A stretch of 64,000 nucleotides of DNA from Streptomyces sp. CB02400 (GCF_001905725.1 NZ_LIWB01000005.1:1-64000), one strand, 5' to 3'; counted from the stretch's first letter, positions 25,482 through 34,266 are shown. The notes: generated by a model from the sequence alone, not told the origin. Program-made: numbers and translations.

Positions 25482-26213
25482 TTACGACCCCGTACATCGG
25501 GACGTCAGCTTCTCCAGCCGCCTGCGGACCCGGCGGGCCAGGTCGGCGTGGCCGGGAGGCAGCAGGCCCTCGCCGTGCAGGCTGTCGCACAGGCGCAGGA
25601 GTTCGCGTCCGTGGGTGACAGCGGTTCGGTCGTCGTCCAGCCGTCGCCAGGCGGCGGCCGCCCGCGCCACCGCCGCGGGGGCCTGCGCGTCGCCGGTCCG
25701 GCACAGGGTCCGGGCCACGTCCAGGGCCAGCACCGTGGCCTCGCGGTGGTCACCGCGCAGATGGGCCAGGTACGCCTCCATCGCCCGCGCCTCCAGGGTG
25801 TCCGGGTGCTCGGCGCCCAGGGAGGCCGTCAGGTTCTCGCGGAGCGCGGTCGCGGCGGCGGACGCCTCGTCGAGCCGGCCGTCGGCCGTCAACGCGTTGA
25901 TACGGGTGATGGGTTCGGCCAGGTCGGCCGGCAGCGGAGCGGAGGGCGGCGCCCCCGTGGCGGGCCGGTCCGAGGCCGGATCCGTGGGGATGACGACTCG
26001 GCTGGAGCCGTCGGGGGCGACCTGGAGGACGAAGTGGGTGGTGCCGGGTCCGTCGTTCACCGTTGCCTCGACCGGGGCGCCCCGCTGCTCCGCGTACTGC
26101 CGCAGCCGGTCCAGCACGGCCTCGTGCACGGACCGGCCCGCGTCGGGGACCAGGGGCTCCCCGTCGATGCCGGCGAACCCCTCGTCGGAGATGTGCACTT
26201 CGAAGCGGACCAT
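25482..26213 (-). CDS. TPR-repeat protein
   Basis: A 243-residue soluble protein. Residues 1-75 form a beta-rich module (VRFEVHISDEGFAGIDGEP ... VEATVNDGPGTTHFVLQVAP), followed by a Pro-rich linker and an all-helical C-terminal half with TPR-like periodicity (EPITRINALTADGRLDEASA, LGAEHPDTLEARAMEAYLAH, AAWRRLDDDRTAVTHGREL). The start at 26213 has GAGGAGG nine bases upstream, 15 bases after the stop of a small hydrophobic-peptide gene, so the two are co-transcribed. TPRs suggest a scaffold or peptide-binding role; function is not established. Confidence 0.8.
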   Translation of the reverse strand: MVRFEVHISDEGFAGIDGEPLVPDAGRSVHEAVLDRLRQYAEQRGAPVEATVNDGPGTTHFVLQVAPDGSSRVVIPTDPASDRPATGAPPSAPLPADLAEPITRINALTADGRLDEASAAATALRENLTASLGAEHPDTLEARAMEAYLAHLRGDHREATVLALDVARTLCRTGDAQAPAAVARAAAAWRRLDDDRTAVTHGRELLRLCDSLHGEGLLPPGHADLARRVRRRLEKLTSRCTGS

Positions 26214-26227
26214 GGCTGCTGTCCTCC

Positions 26228-26335
26228 TCACACGGGCGGAGCGGAATCGATGGGAGACGGGCCTCCCCATACCCGGAGCAGCGGGAGCAGCAGGACACCG
26301 AGTCCGCCGACGACGCCTCCCGTACCCGCGCTCAT
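26228..26335 (-). CDS. 35-residue hydrophobic peptide, unrecognised
   Basis: A short frame with GAAGGAGG eight bases before its ATG at 26335. The product starts MSAGTGGVVGGLG, has a hydrophobic core VLLLPLLRVW and ends in a polar tail GGPSPIDSAPPV. It would form one short membrane helix or an exported peptide. It is followed after 14 bases by the TPR gene, and preceded by the AfsR-like regulator gene. The ribosome binding site, position and composition argue that it is real; conservation was not tested. Confidence 0.6.
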   Translation of the reverse strand: MSAGTGGVVGGLGVLLLPLLRVWGGPSPIDSAPPV

Positions 26336-26680
26336 GGGTGCCCGCCTCCTTCCTCTCGCCTTGAACCGAAGTGACCGGACAGCCCGTTGTGGCGTCCGAG
26401 CGATGTCCGACGGGCTCGACGGAATCCGAAGGATCCAACGAGTCCGGGGGCGCATTGGTTCACGCCGATGGGAAAAATGCGTTCATACCGACGCCGACAA
26501 GAAGATACCGGGGCGGCCGAGGCCGCGCCGGACGGCCCCCCGCGACGCTTCGGCCCGGGAGTTGAACCTTCCTCACCCGCCTCCCGTTGTACGGGTGCCC
26601 GGCCGCTGCCTTCCCCCTATGCCGCGGCCGGGTCCTGATCGAAGGAGAATCGAAGGAGACGTGTGTCGGACGGTGCGGAC
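26336..26680. other. Intergenic stretch downstream of the AfsR-like gene
   Basis: A 345-base gap. In S. coelicolor afsR is followed by afsS, so this gap was read for an AfsS-like 60-residue repeat protein; none was found. The promoter of the peptide-TPR operon should lie here. Confidence 0.4.
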
Positions 26681-29617
26681 TCAGCCCAGTCGGGCGAGTC
26701 GCTCGCGGACCTTCTCGGCGTCCGCGTGGTCGCACTCCGAGAGGATCGCCAGCGCCTCCAGCCAACTGCCGCGCGCCGCCTCGGACTCCCCGGCACCGAG
26801 CTGGGCGTCCCCGAGGTTGCCCAGGGTGTGGCCCTCCCCCCACCGGTTGCCGATGTCCCGGTGGGTCTTGAGCGCCTGGTGGTAGTGCTCGACCGCCTCG
26901 TCGTAGCGGTGGAGCCGGCGGTGCACCGTGCCGAGGATGTCCAGGGTGATGCCTTCGACCCAGCGGTTGTCGTGGGCCCGCAGGATGGCGAGCGCCTGCT
27001 CCAGGCAGTCGACGGCCTCGTCGAACCGGCCGAGCCGCTGGTAGGCGTCGCCCAGGTTGGACAGTGCGATGCCCTGGCTCCACACGTTGCCGGTGGCCCG
27101 GGCGATGGCCAGTCCCCGGCGCGTGTACTCGACGGCCTTGCGGAGGTGGCCGGCCTGCAGGTACGCGTCGCCCAGGTTGGCCACGGTGGACGTCCGGCCC
27201 GCCGCGTTCCCGAGGTCCCGGAAGATGGCCATGGCCTCGCGCAGCGGACCGATGGCCTCCTCCAGTCTGCCGGAGTCGCGCAGCGCCGCCGATCTGTCCG
27301 CGAGTGCCTGGGCCTCGCCCTTGCGGTCGTGGGCGGCGCGGGCTGCGGCCAGTCCCGTGGTGGCGGTGTCGAGCCATTCGTGCGTATGACTGCGGAGGTA
27401 GAAGAACCCCCACAGGACGGCGGGCAGCCGCCATGCGATGCCCGGCTGCCCGGACCCGGCGGCCTGGTGCACCGCGCCCACCAGGTTGGGCCGCTCGGTC
27501 TCGCACCACTCCAGGGCCTCCTCGCGCGTGGTGAACACCAGCGGCCGGCACCCGTCCGGCAGCGGTTCCAGCGGGATCCGGCGGCGGTTGGGGGTGATGT
27601 GCGGGTAGGTGGCGTCGGCGGTGTGCAGGTACCAGGTCAGCAGCCGCTCGACGGCGTCGTCCCGCTCCCGCGCCGTCTCCTCGGCGCGGGCCCGTTCGGC
27701 GGCGTAGACGCGCAGCAGGTCGTGCAGGGTGCAGCGGCCCGGGAAGTGTTCCGTGAGCAGGTGGGCGCGGGTGAGTTCGCCGAGCAGGCCGCGGGCCTCG
27801 CGCGGCGGGAGCCCGGCGAGCGCGGCGACGGCGGGTACGGAGATGTCGGGCCCGCAGTGCAGGCCCAGCAGGCGGAACAGCCGGGCGGCCGGGGCGGACA
27901 GCGCCTTGTACGACCAGGAGAAGACGGCCCGTACGTCGGTGGTGATGTCGTCGCCCCCGGCGAAGGCGTCGAGGCTGCCGTGGCTGTCCCGCACCTCCTC
28001 GGCGATGGCGCTGAGCGGGAAGCCGGGGCGGACTCCGGCGTGGGCGGCGACGATGGCCAGCGCCAGCGGCAGCCGGCCGCACCGCGCGATGATCTCGCCG
28101 GCCGCCCGCGGCTCCTCCGCCAGCCGGTCGGTGCCGAGGCGGGCGGCGAGGAGGTCGAACGCCTCGGTGGGCGTCATCTGGTCCAGCGTCAGCGGGTGCG
28201 CCCCTTCCCCGGCGATCAGGCCGGACAGCCGGCTGCGGCTGGTGACGATGACCAGGGAACCCGGGGAGCCGGGCAGCAGCGGGCGGACCTGCTCGGTGTC
28301 GCGGGCGTTGTCGAGCAGGACCAGTACCCGCCGCCGCGCGAGCACGCTGCGGTACAGCGCCACCTGGGCGTCGAAGTCGCCGGGGATCCGCTGCGGGGGG
28401 ACACCGAGCGCGTCGAGGAAGACACGGACGGCTTCGTCGGGCGTCATGACCGAGCCGGTCGGGTCGAAGCCGCGCAGATTGATGTAGAGCTGCCCGTCGG
28501 GGAAGCGGTCGGCGACCTCGTGGGCCCAGTGCACGGCCAGGGCGGACTTGCCGATGCCGCCCATGCCGCCGATCGCACTGATCACCAGAGTCGCCGGCGG
28601 GCTGCCGTCCTCGGGCAACAGGGCGCGTATCCGCTGGAGTTCCGCCTGCCGTCCGACGAAGGCCGGCAGGTCGGCGGGCAGTTGCGCCGGGCGGGTGGCC
28701 GGGTACTCGACGGGGTCCGGGAAACCGCGCTCGGCCGGGGGGTCCGGTCGCGGGGACGGGTCGGTGGCCGGGGACGAGCCGGCTGCCGGGAACGGGAACG
28801 GGCCGCCTGCCGGGAACGGGGCCGGCGTCGGACCGGGGAGAAGGGACGGGTCGGCCGTCAGGATGCGGTGGTGCAGGTCCTTGAGCGGTGCGCCCGGTTC
28901 GATGCCCAGCTCGGTCACCAGGGCGTCCCGTGTCCTGCCGTAGGCCTCCAGTGCGCCGGCCTGCTGGCCGGACCGGTACAGCGCCAGCATGAGCAGCCGG
29001 CACAGCTGCTCGCGCAGCGGGTGTCTGGCGGCCAGCGAGAGCAGCTCGGGAACGACCGTGTCATGGCGTCCGAGCGTGACGTCGATGTCCAGCCGGGTCT
29101 CCAGCGCGGTGAGCCGTTGCTCGTCCAGCCATGAGCACTCCGACTCCGCCAGCGGGCCGGGGAGGCCCGCCAGTGCCGGCCCCTGCCATGCGCCGAGCGC
29201 CGCGTGCAGCAGTTCACCGGCGGCGGACAGTTCGCCGGCGGCGTACCGTCTCTTCGCCTCCGTGACCCGCTGTTCGAACACGGCCAAGTCCAGGGAGTCC
29301 TCCGGGACCCGGATCGCGTAGCCGTCGCCGACCGAGACGATCAGTGCGGGCGGCCGGCCCGGCTCCCGTCCGGGTTCCAGAACCTTGCGCAGGCGCGACA
29401 CATAGGTCCGCAGGACGGACACGGCGGCCGCCGGAGGCTCCTCGCCCCAGACGGCACGGATGAGTTCGCCGAGGGCGACCGGACGCCCCCGGCCCAGCAG
29501 CAGCGTCGCGAGCACCACGCGCTGCTGCGGCGATCCGAGGTCCAGCTCCTGTTCACCGCGCCACGCCCGAACCGGCCCCAGCACGGAAAAACGAACGGAA
29601 GTTTCATATGCAGGCAC
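26681..29617 (-). CDS. AfsR-like SARP regulator (wHTH-BTAD-NB-ARC-TPR)
   Basis: A 978-residue regulator, close to AfsR in length. Order: OmpR-like winged helix (about 8-105; PVALGELIRAVWGEEPP, RTYVSRLRKVLE), bacterial transcriptional activation domain (110-260; SLDLAVFEQRV, LALYRSGQQAGALEAYGRTR), a Pro-rich linker, an NB-ARC ATPase (about 320-600; P-loop GGMGGIGKSALAVHWA, Walker B VLVLLDNA, sensor VIVTSRSRLSGL) and C-terminal tetratricopeptide repeats (about 760-960; VANLGDAYLQAG, LSNLGDAYQRLG, TLGNLGDAQLG). AfsR-type proteins integrate kinase signals and ATP binding to activate secondary-metabolite genes. The target here is unknown; the downstream peptide/TPR genes are candidates. Confidence 0.9.
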   Translation of the reverse strand: MPAYETSVRFSVLGPVRAWRGEQELDLGSPQQRVVLATLLLGRGRPVALGELIRAVWGEEPPAAAVSVLRTYVSRLRKVLEPGREPGRPPALIVSVGDGYAIRVPEDSLDLAVFEQRVTEAKRRYAAGELSAAGELLHAALGAWQGPALAGLPGPLAESECSWLDEQRLTALETRLDIDVTLGRHDTVVPELLSLAARHPLREQLCRLLMLALYRSGQQAGALEAYGRTRDALVTELGIEPGAPLKDLHHRILTADPSLLPGPTPAPFPAGGPFPFPAAGSSPATDPSPRPDPPAERGFPDPVEYPATRPAQLPADLPAFVGRQAELQRIRALLPEDGSPPATLVISAIGGMGGIGKSALAVHWAHEVADRFPDGQLYINLRGFDPTGSVMTPDEAVRVFLDALGVPPQRIPGDFDAQVALYRSVLARRRVLVLLDNARDTEQVRPLLPGSPGSLVIVTSRSRLSGLIAGEGAHPLTLDQMTPTEAFDLLAARLGTDRLAEEPRAAGEIIARCGRLPLALAIVAAHAGVRPGFPLSAIAEEVRDSHGSLDAFAGGDDITTDVRAVFSWSYKALSAPAARLFRLLGLHCGPDISVPAVAALAGLPPREARGLLGELTRAHLLTEHFPGRCTLHDLLRVYAAERARAEETARERDDAVERLLTWYLHTADATYPHITPNRRRIPLEPLPDGCRPLVFTTREEALEWCETERPNLVGAVHQAAGSGQPGIAWRLPAVLWGFFYLRSHTHEWLDTATTGLAAARAAHDRKGEAQALADRSAALRDSGRLEEAIGPLREAMAIFRDLGNAAGRTSTVANLGDAYLQAGHLRKAVEYTRRGLAIARATGNVWSQGIALSNLGDAYQRLGRFDEAVDCLEQALAILRAHDNRWVEGITLDILGTVHRRLHRYDEAVEHYHQALKTHRDIGNRWGEGHTLGNLGDAQLGAGESEAARGSWLEALAILSECDHADAEKVRERLARLG

Positions 29618-29749
29618 ACTCGGACTCTATTGACCGACCACTCCGCCATAACCGCTTTGACGGAATGCGCCATTCCATGCCGAATGCCACTTCCGTAAAG
29701 ATTTCCGCCGCAGGATCCTGCTTCCTCCCGGGCATCGAGCCCCGCCCCC

Positions 29750-30739
29750 TCAGGGAACGGTGACGACGACCTTGCCGCGGGCGTGCCCCCCTTCCACCTC
29801 ACGCACGCCCTCGGCCGCCCCGGCCAGTGGGTACGTCCGGTCGACCACCGGCGTGAGGCGGTCGGACTCGATGAGCGCGGTGACGGCGAGCAGGTCCTCG
29901 TGGACGGGACCGGCCGGGGCCGCCGGGAGGATCACCCGGAGCCGCTGCCGGACGACCGTGTTGACCGCGAGGAGTTTCAGCATGGCCCCCATCGCACCGA
30001 ACACATGGCCGGGTGAGCCGCCGCCGTTGCCCACCAGGGTCCCCGTCGGGGTGAGCACCCGGCGCAGCCGGCCCAGCGGGTGGTTGCCCACGTTGTCCAG
30101 GATGACGTCGTAGCGTGCGCGGCCGTCGGTGAAGTCCTCGCGCGCGTAGTCGATGACGTGCTCGGCGCCCAGTGAGCGCACCAGGTCGGTGTTGCGGGCG
30201 CTGCACACGCCGGTGACCTCGGCGCCGAGGGACGCGGCGATCTGCACGGCGAACGTGCCCACGCCGCCGCCGGCCCCGTTGACCAGCACCCGCTGCCCCG
30301 CCCGCACCTGCCCCACGGTCCGGATGCCGCGCAGGGCCGTCACCGCCCCCACCGGAACGGCCGCGGCCTGTTCGAAGGTCAGGTGCGCGGGCTTGGGGAC
30401 CAGGAGGTCCTCGGCGGTGCACGCGTACTCGGCGAAGGCGCCCGGGCAGAAGCCCAGCACCTCGTCGCCGGGCCTCAGCCCCCGCACACCGGCGCCGACC
30501 GCCTCGACCCGCCCGGCCGCGTCGATCCCGGCCACACGTGACTTCGGGCGGGTCAGCCCCACGTCCCCGGTCAGCCGGGCCGCGTACGGGTCACCGCGCA
30601 GCATGTGCCAGTCGTACGGGTTGACCGCGGCGGCGTGCACCCGCACCAGTACCTGCCCGGCCCCCGGCTCGGGGCGGTCGATGTCTGCCACTTTCAGGAC
30701 GTCCGGCGGGCCGAAGCGGTCCTGGACGATCGCCTTCAT
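29750..30739 (-). CDS. Zinc-independent MDR-family NADP oxidoreductase (quinone reductase-like)
   Basis: A 329-residue medium-chain dehydrogenase/reductase. The N-terminal GroES-like domain (MKAIVQDRFGPPDVLKVADI ... VNPYDWHMLRGD) lacks the zinc ligands of alcohol dehydrogenases, and the Rossmann domain carries VNGAGGGVGTFAVQIAASLG followed by GVCSARN. The family reduces quinones, enones or related electrophiles with NADPH. A TetR gene lies just upstream in the same direction, and a 48-base double operator lies between them, so it is probably induced when an electrophile or antibiotic releases the repressor. Confidence 0.9.
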   Translation of the reverse strand: MKAIVQDRFGPPDVLKVADIDRPEPGAGQVLVRVHAAAVNPYDWHMLRGDPYAARLTGDVGLTRPKSRVAGIDAAGRVEAVGAGVRGLRPGDEVLGFCPGAFAEYACTAEDLLVPKPAHLTFEQAAAVPVGAVTALRGIRTVGQVRAGQRVLVNGAGGGVGTFAVQIAASLGAEVTGVCSARNTDLVRSLGAEHVIDYAREDFTDGRARYDVILDNVGNHPLGRLRRVLTPTGTLVGNGGGSPGHVFGAMGAMLKLLAVNTVVRQRLRVILPAAPAGPVHEDLLAVTALIESDRLTPVVDRTYPLAGAAEGVREVEGGHARGKVVVTVP

Positions 30740-30762
30740 CCGGATCTCCCCTCACGGATGTA

Positions 30763-30810
30763 CAGGTGTACGGCGTACACCCACCATCATGGGTGTACGC
30801 CGTACACCTG
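30763..30810. promoter_or_regulatory. Double TetR-type operator before the MDR gene
   Basis: Two copies of GTGTACGsCGTACAC, each itself a 15-base palindrome, lie at 30767-30781 and 30792-30806. They are embedded in a perfect 21-base inverted repeat (30763-30783 / 30790-30810) around a CCATCA spacer. Centres are 25 bases apart. Position just upstream of the MDR start (30739) and beside a TetR gene supports repression by that protein. Confidence 0.75.
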
Positions 30811-30829
30811 ACAAGGGCCAGGAAGGATG

Positions 30830-31525
30830 TCAGGGCAGCAGCCGGGCCAGACCGTCCAGCGTGAGATCCAGGGCGAACTCGAACTCGTACTGGTCGTCGC
30901 AGCCCGAGCCGACGACGGACCCCTCGTCGTGGGTGACCGCCATGGCCAGTTCGGTGATGTGGGGGTAGCGCGCGGCCATCTCCTCGGGCGGCAGCGCGTC
31001 CGGGTCCGGCTCACGGCCGGCACCGTCCTCGAACAGCTCCTGGGAGAAGCCCAGCAGCCGGCTGCCCATGACGTGCATCGCGTGATGGACCAGGTCGAGC
31101 GAGAAGCCCCCGGCCCGGAAGATCCCGATCATCGAGTCCAGGTACTCCATCACCACGGGGGTCGGCGCGGCCCGCGCCTTCATCCGCGCCTCGATGACCC
31201 CGGACGCCCACGGATGGCGCAGCAGCATGCGGCGGGCGGAGAGCACCCGCAACCGGACGGCGGTCTTCCAGTCGGCGTCCGCGACCGGTGGGTCGATCTC
31301 ACCGACGAGGACGTCGATCATGCCGTCCAGCAGCTCGTTCTTGTTGGCCACGTGCTTGTACAACGCCATGGGCACGACACCGAGCACCTGCGCCAGCTTC
31401 CGCATACTGAGCGCGTCGACCCCGCCCTCGTCGGCCAGGGCGACGGCGGCGGACAGGACCCGCGCCCTGCTCAGGGGGGTGCGGGTCCGGTGGACGGCAT
31501 CGGCTTGCCTGGCGATCTCCACCAT
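30830..31525 (-). CDS. TetR/AcrR-family repressor
   Basis: A 231-residue repressor. The N-terminal helix-turn-helix reads RARVLSAAVALADEGGVDAL, then MRKLAQVLGVVPMALYKHVA with the characteristic LYKHV. The ligand-binding part (about 70-225) matches the TetR_C group of tetracycline-type repressors (HHAMHVMGSRLLGFSQELF). It is followed by the MDR oxidoreductase and preceded by a VOC protein, both in the same direction. Operators GTGTACGsCGTACAC flank the gene, so it probably represses itself and the oxidoreductase. Confidence 0.9.
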   Translation of the reverse strand: MVEIARQADAVHRTRTPLSRARVLSAAVALADEGGVDALSMRKLAQVLGVVPMALYKHVANKNELLDGMIDVLVGEIDPPVADADWKTAVRLRVLSARRMLLRHPWASGVIEARMKARAAPTPVVMEYLDSMIGIFRAGGFSLDLVHHAMHVMGSRLLGFSQELFEDGAGREPDPDALPPEEMAARYPHITELAMAVTHDEGSVVGSGCDDQYEFEFALDLTLDGLARLLP

Positions 31526-31536
31526 CCCCTCTCGTA

Positions 31537-31615
31537 CGGACCAGTACGGATCGGTACAGACCGGTGCGGGCCAGTACGGACCAGTACGGGCCGGCCCCGG
31601 TGTACGGCGTCCACC
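31537..31615. promoter_or_regulatory. TetR promoter region: third operator and tandem repeats
   Basis: GGTGTACGGCGTCCACC at 31599-31615 differs by one base from each half of the double operator near 30.8 kb, implying autoregulation. Between it and the gene, several copies of CCAGTACGG(A/G) (for example 31541-31549, 31571-31579, 31581-31589) form a short repeat tract that may be a second binding array. Confidence 0.6.
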
Positions 31616-32041
31616 CTAGGCGCCCGCGCCCGCCCCCACCTCGTCGGGGGCCGCCCACTCCACGAACTGGACGACGATCCCGTTGGGGTCGGTGACCTGG
31701 AAGAGCCGCTCCCCCCACGGCTCCTTGCGCAGCGGCATGGTGATGGTCACCCCCCGCTCCCGCAGCCGCCGTTCCTCGCCCTCGATGCCGGTGACCGTGA
31801 AGGCCAGGATGATTCCGGCGGCGTGTCGGTCGCGCTGGTCCGCGGGCAGGACATCGGTGCCCCGGCGCAGCAGGACGATGTCGACGGCCGCGTCGCCCCG
31901 GGTCAGTGAGGCGAATCCGTCGGCGGCGGCGATCTCCTTGTAGCCGAGGTGGGCGGTGAAGAACTGCCGCGAGGCGGCCACGTCGTCGACGGTGAGCGAC
32001 ACGGTGGAGACGGTGATCTGCACGGCTGGGGTTTCGGTCAT
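31616..32041 (-). CDS. VOC-family (glyoxalase/bleomycin-resistance) protein
   Basis: A 141-residue protein of the vicinal-oxygen-chelate fold, with two beta-alpha-beta-beta-beta modules: VSTVSLTVDDVAASRQFFTA followed by FASLTRGDAAVDIVLL, then AFTVTGIEGEERRLRERGV and the C-terminal FQVTDPNGIVVQFVEW. The last glutamine/glutamate positions could bind a metal or a substrate. Members include glyoxalases, dioxygenases and antibiotic-sequestering proteins. Directly upstream of the TetR/MDR pair in the same direction, which suggests shared detoxification. The ATG at 32041 is preferred over longer frames because of the fold start. Confidence 0.85.
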   Translation of the reverse strand: MTETPAVQITVSTVSLTVDDVAASRQFFTAHLGYKEIAAADGFASLTRGDAAVDIVLLRRGTDVLPADQRDRHAAGIILAFTVTGIEGEERRLRERGVTITMPLRKEPWGERLFQVTDPNGIVVQFVEWAAPDEVGAGAGA

Positions 32042-32176
32042 GGGTGCAGCGTGCCGGTGCCGAGGACTGGTGCGCTTGTGCAGGGTGCGGCAGTGTTGTG
32101 GCCGGTCACGTTGCCGACCGCGGTCACCGTCTGGTGTGGTGGTTCGGGGGACCGAGGCTCGGGAAGGATCGACGAC

Positions 32177-32473
32177 ATGATCATTTTTGGCACCAAGGGG
32201 TACCTGTACCAGCTCGCGATACTGACGCTGGTGTGCGCGCAGTGCGGGAACCCCGCCGCGCACACGCTCAGGAAGCGGGTCACCAAGTTCACCCTGTTCT
32301 TCGTCCCGCTGTTCCCGGTCTCGACGAAGTACACGACGCAGTGCACCTTCTGCGGCGCGGAGCAGAAGGTGACCAAGGAGCAGGCCGAGCAGCTCCAGGC
32401 GCAGGCGATCGGCGGCGGACAGGGCGGGCAGGGCTACGGACAGCAGTCGCAGCAGCAGCCGTACCAGTCCTAG
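32177..32473 (+). CDS. Zinc-ribbon protein with one hydrophobic segment
   Basis: A 98-residue protein. Two CxxC knuckles (VCAQCGN and CTFCGAE, about 36 residues apart) can bind one zinc ion; between them is a hydrophobic stretch FTLFFVPLFPVSTKY that is typical of the zinc-ribbon_15 family. The C-terminus is Gln/Gly-rich (GGQGGQGYGQQSQQQPYQS). The ATG at 32177 has GGAAGG nine bases upstream. Family members are widespread in actinobacteria, but their function is not known. Confidence 0.82.
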   Translation: MIIFGTKGYLYQLAILTLVCAQCGNPAAHTLRKRVTKFTLFFVPLFPVSTKYTTQCTFCGAEQKVTKEQAEQLQAQAIGGGQGGQGYGQQSQQQPYQS

Positions 32474-32503
32474 CCGGCCGCGCGGTCCTGTCCGACCGAG
32501 GTC

Positions 32504-33241
32504 CTAGCCGCTCCACGCCTCGTCGTACGGGTCCTGCGGGACCGGGACCGGTTCGGCGCGGGCGACCTCGAAGTACGGGACGGGGCCGTCGTTGACGGGA
32601 TCCTTCGTACGGCGCGGGGTGTAGCGGCCGGTGACCTCCAGCCAGGTGTCCGGCTGGAGGACCGGAGGGATCTCGCCGGTGAGGGCGATCTTGACCGGCT
32701 GGGCGTCGGCAGCGCAGCAGTTGAGGCCCATACGGACCAGATACGGGGTACCGGTGCCGTCCAGGGCCACGAAACCGGTGACGGAGATCGAGCGGTCGCG
32801 CAGATGACGGCCGTGGTCGTAGACCGCGCGGGCCGCGTACTCCCCGACCCCGAGACGCAGCGGCCCCCGCTCGGGCAGCTCCGGATAGCCGAGGGGTTTC
32901 TGCAGGGCCGTACCGGTGTGGGTGGCGCTGTAGGAGCCGAGGGCGGGCGGGGCGACCAGGATCAGGGCGAAGAGGGGGAGGGTCAGCAGCCAGGAGACAC
33001 GGGGTTCCCGATGCGCCTCCTTCGAGTCCTTCGATTCCTTCGAGCGCGGTCCGCGACGCCACTCGTACCAGACCGTCGCCGCCGCCGTCGCGATCAGTAC
33101 CGCGCCCGACAGCAGGAGCAGCGGGCGCAGGCCCGCCTTGACGTACCGCAGGTGCAGATCGGTCAGGCCGGCGTGCAGCACGGTCGCGCCGAGGAGGAAC
33201 AGCAGGGCCGCCTGGGCCTGGTGGTTCAGGGCCGGCTTCAC
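32504..33241 (-). CDS. TIGR03943-family permease subunit
   Basis: A 245-residue membrane protein of the TIGR03943 (YcgQ-like) family. Two N-terminal helices (AALLFLLGATVLHAGLTDL and PLLLLSGAVLIATAAATVW), one more after a charged loop (LLTLPLFALILVAPPALG), then an external domain with RDRSISVTGFVALDGTG and the cysteine pair NCCAADAQPVKIAL. It starts with a GTG in a 4-base overlap with the DUF318 permease. In firmicutes and actinobacteria the two proteins form a complex often linked to zinc supply; a Zur box was not seen here. Confidence 0.88.
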   Translation of the reverse strand: MKPALNHQAQAALLFLLGATVLHAGLTDLHLRYVKAGLRPLLLLSGAVLIATAAATVWYEWRRGPRSKESKDSKEAHREPRVSWLLTLPLFALILVAPPALGSYSATHTGTALQKPLGYPELPERGPLRLGVGEYAARAVYDHGRHLRDRSISVTGFVALDGTGTPYLVRMGLNCCAADAQPVKIALTGEIPPVLQPDTWLEVTGRYTPRRTKDPVNDGPVPYFEVARAEPVPVPQDPYDEAWSG

Positions 33242-34266
33242 AGCAGCACCGCTCCCGTCAGGGCCGATACGACCACCGCCAGGGCGAAGGTCGCGGGGGC
33301 GAAGCGCAGGGCGAAGGCGCGGCCGAACGTGCCCGCCTGCATGGCGAAGAGCTTCAGGTCGACCATCGGTCCCACGACCAGGAAGGCGAGCCGGGCCGTC
33401 AGCGAGAACTGGGTGAGCGACGCCGCCACGAACGCGTCCGCCTCCGAGCAGATCGACAGCAGCACCGCCAGGACGGCCAGGGCCAGCACCGACAGCACCG
33501 GGCTGCCGGCCGCCGCGCGCAGCCACTCCGCCGGGACCACCGCCTTCAGCGTGGCCGCCGCCATCGCGCCGACCACCAGGAAGCCGCCCGCGTGCATCAC
33601 GTCGTGCCGTACCGAGCCCCAGAACGCCGCGCCCCTGCTCCGGCCGTCGTACGACGAACGGGAGGGCGGGCGCAGCCAGTCGGTGCGGCCGAGGCGCTGC
33701 CACAGCCAGCCCATCGCACACGCCACCAGCAGGCTCGCGACGAAACGGGCCGGCACCATCTCGGGGTTGCCGGGGAAGGCGACCGCCGTCGCCGTCAGCA
33801 CGATCGGGTTGATCGCGGGGGCGGAGAGCAGGAACGCCAGGGCCGCCGCAGGGGCCACTCCCCTGCGCACCAGCGCGCCCGCCACCGGCACGGACGCGCA
33901 CTCGCAGCCCGGCAGCACCGCCCCCGCCGCGCCCGCGACGGGTACGGCCAGCGCGGAGCGCCTCGGCAGGGCGCGGGCGAAGAACGACGGCGGGACGAAC
34001 ACCGCGATCGCCGCCGACAGCAGGACGCCGAGCACCAGGAAGGGGAGGGCCTGGAGGACCACCGCCACGAACACCGTCATCCAGCTCTGCATCACCGGCG
34101 CGGCCAGGGCGCGGCGGACGGGGTCCTGGAACATCACGGCCGTGAGGAGGACGAGGGTGAGGAGGAGGGGGGAGGTGAGGTGGCGGGACTCCTCGTCGTG
34201 CGTCTTCTTCTCCCGGCCGCCGTCGGGTTCTTCCGCTCCGCGCGGGGGTGATGTGGTGATGGCCAC
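33238..34266 (-). CDS. DUF318/ArsP_1-family permease
   Basis: A 342-residue polytopic membrane protein. About eight helices are seen, with the family motif GAVLPGCECASVPVAG near residue 118 and a second conserved segment CSEADAFVAASL near 275; the cysteines could bind a metal or metalloid. A charged N-terminus of about 30 residues precedes TM1. Relatives export organoarsenicals or act in metal homeostasis with a TIGR03943 partner, which is the next gene (4-base overlap). The substrate is unproven. Confidence 0.88.
   Translation of the reverse strand: MAITTSPPRGAEEPDGGREKKTHDEESRHLTSPLLLTLVLLTAVMFQDPVRRALAAPVMQSWMTVFVAVVLQALPFLVLGVLLSAAIAVFVPPSFFARALPRRSALAVPVAGAAGAVLPGCECASVPVAGALVRRGVAPAAALAFLLSAPAINPIVLTATAVAFPGNPEMVPARFVASLLVACAMGWLWQRLGRTDWLRPPSRSSYDGRSRGAAFWGSVRHDVMHAGGFLVVGAMAAATLKAVVPAEWLRAAAGSPVLSVLALAVLAVLLSICSEADAFVAASLTQFSLTARLAFLVVGPMVDLKLFAMQAGTFGRAFALRFAPATFALAVVVSALTGAVLL

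Noticed and set aside
26336-26680. An afsS-like gene downstream of the AfsR-like regulator
   Set aside because: No frame with AfsS-type repeats or length was found; the only well-supported small gene is the hydrophobic peptide at 26228-26335, which does not resemble AfsS.
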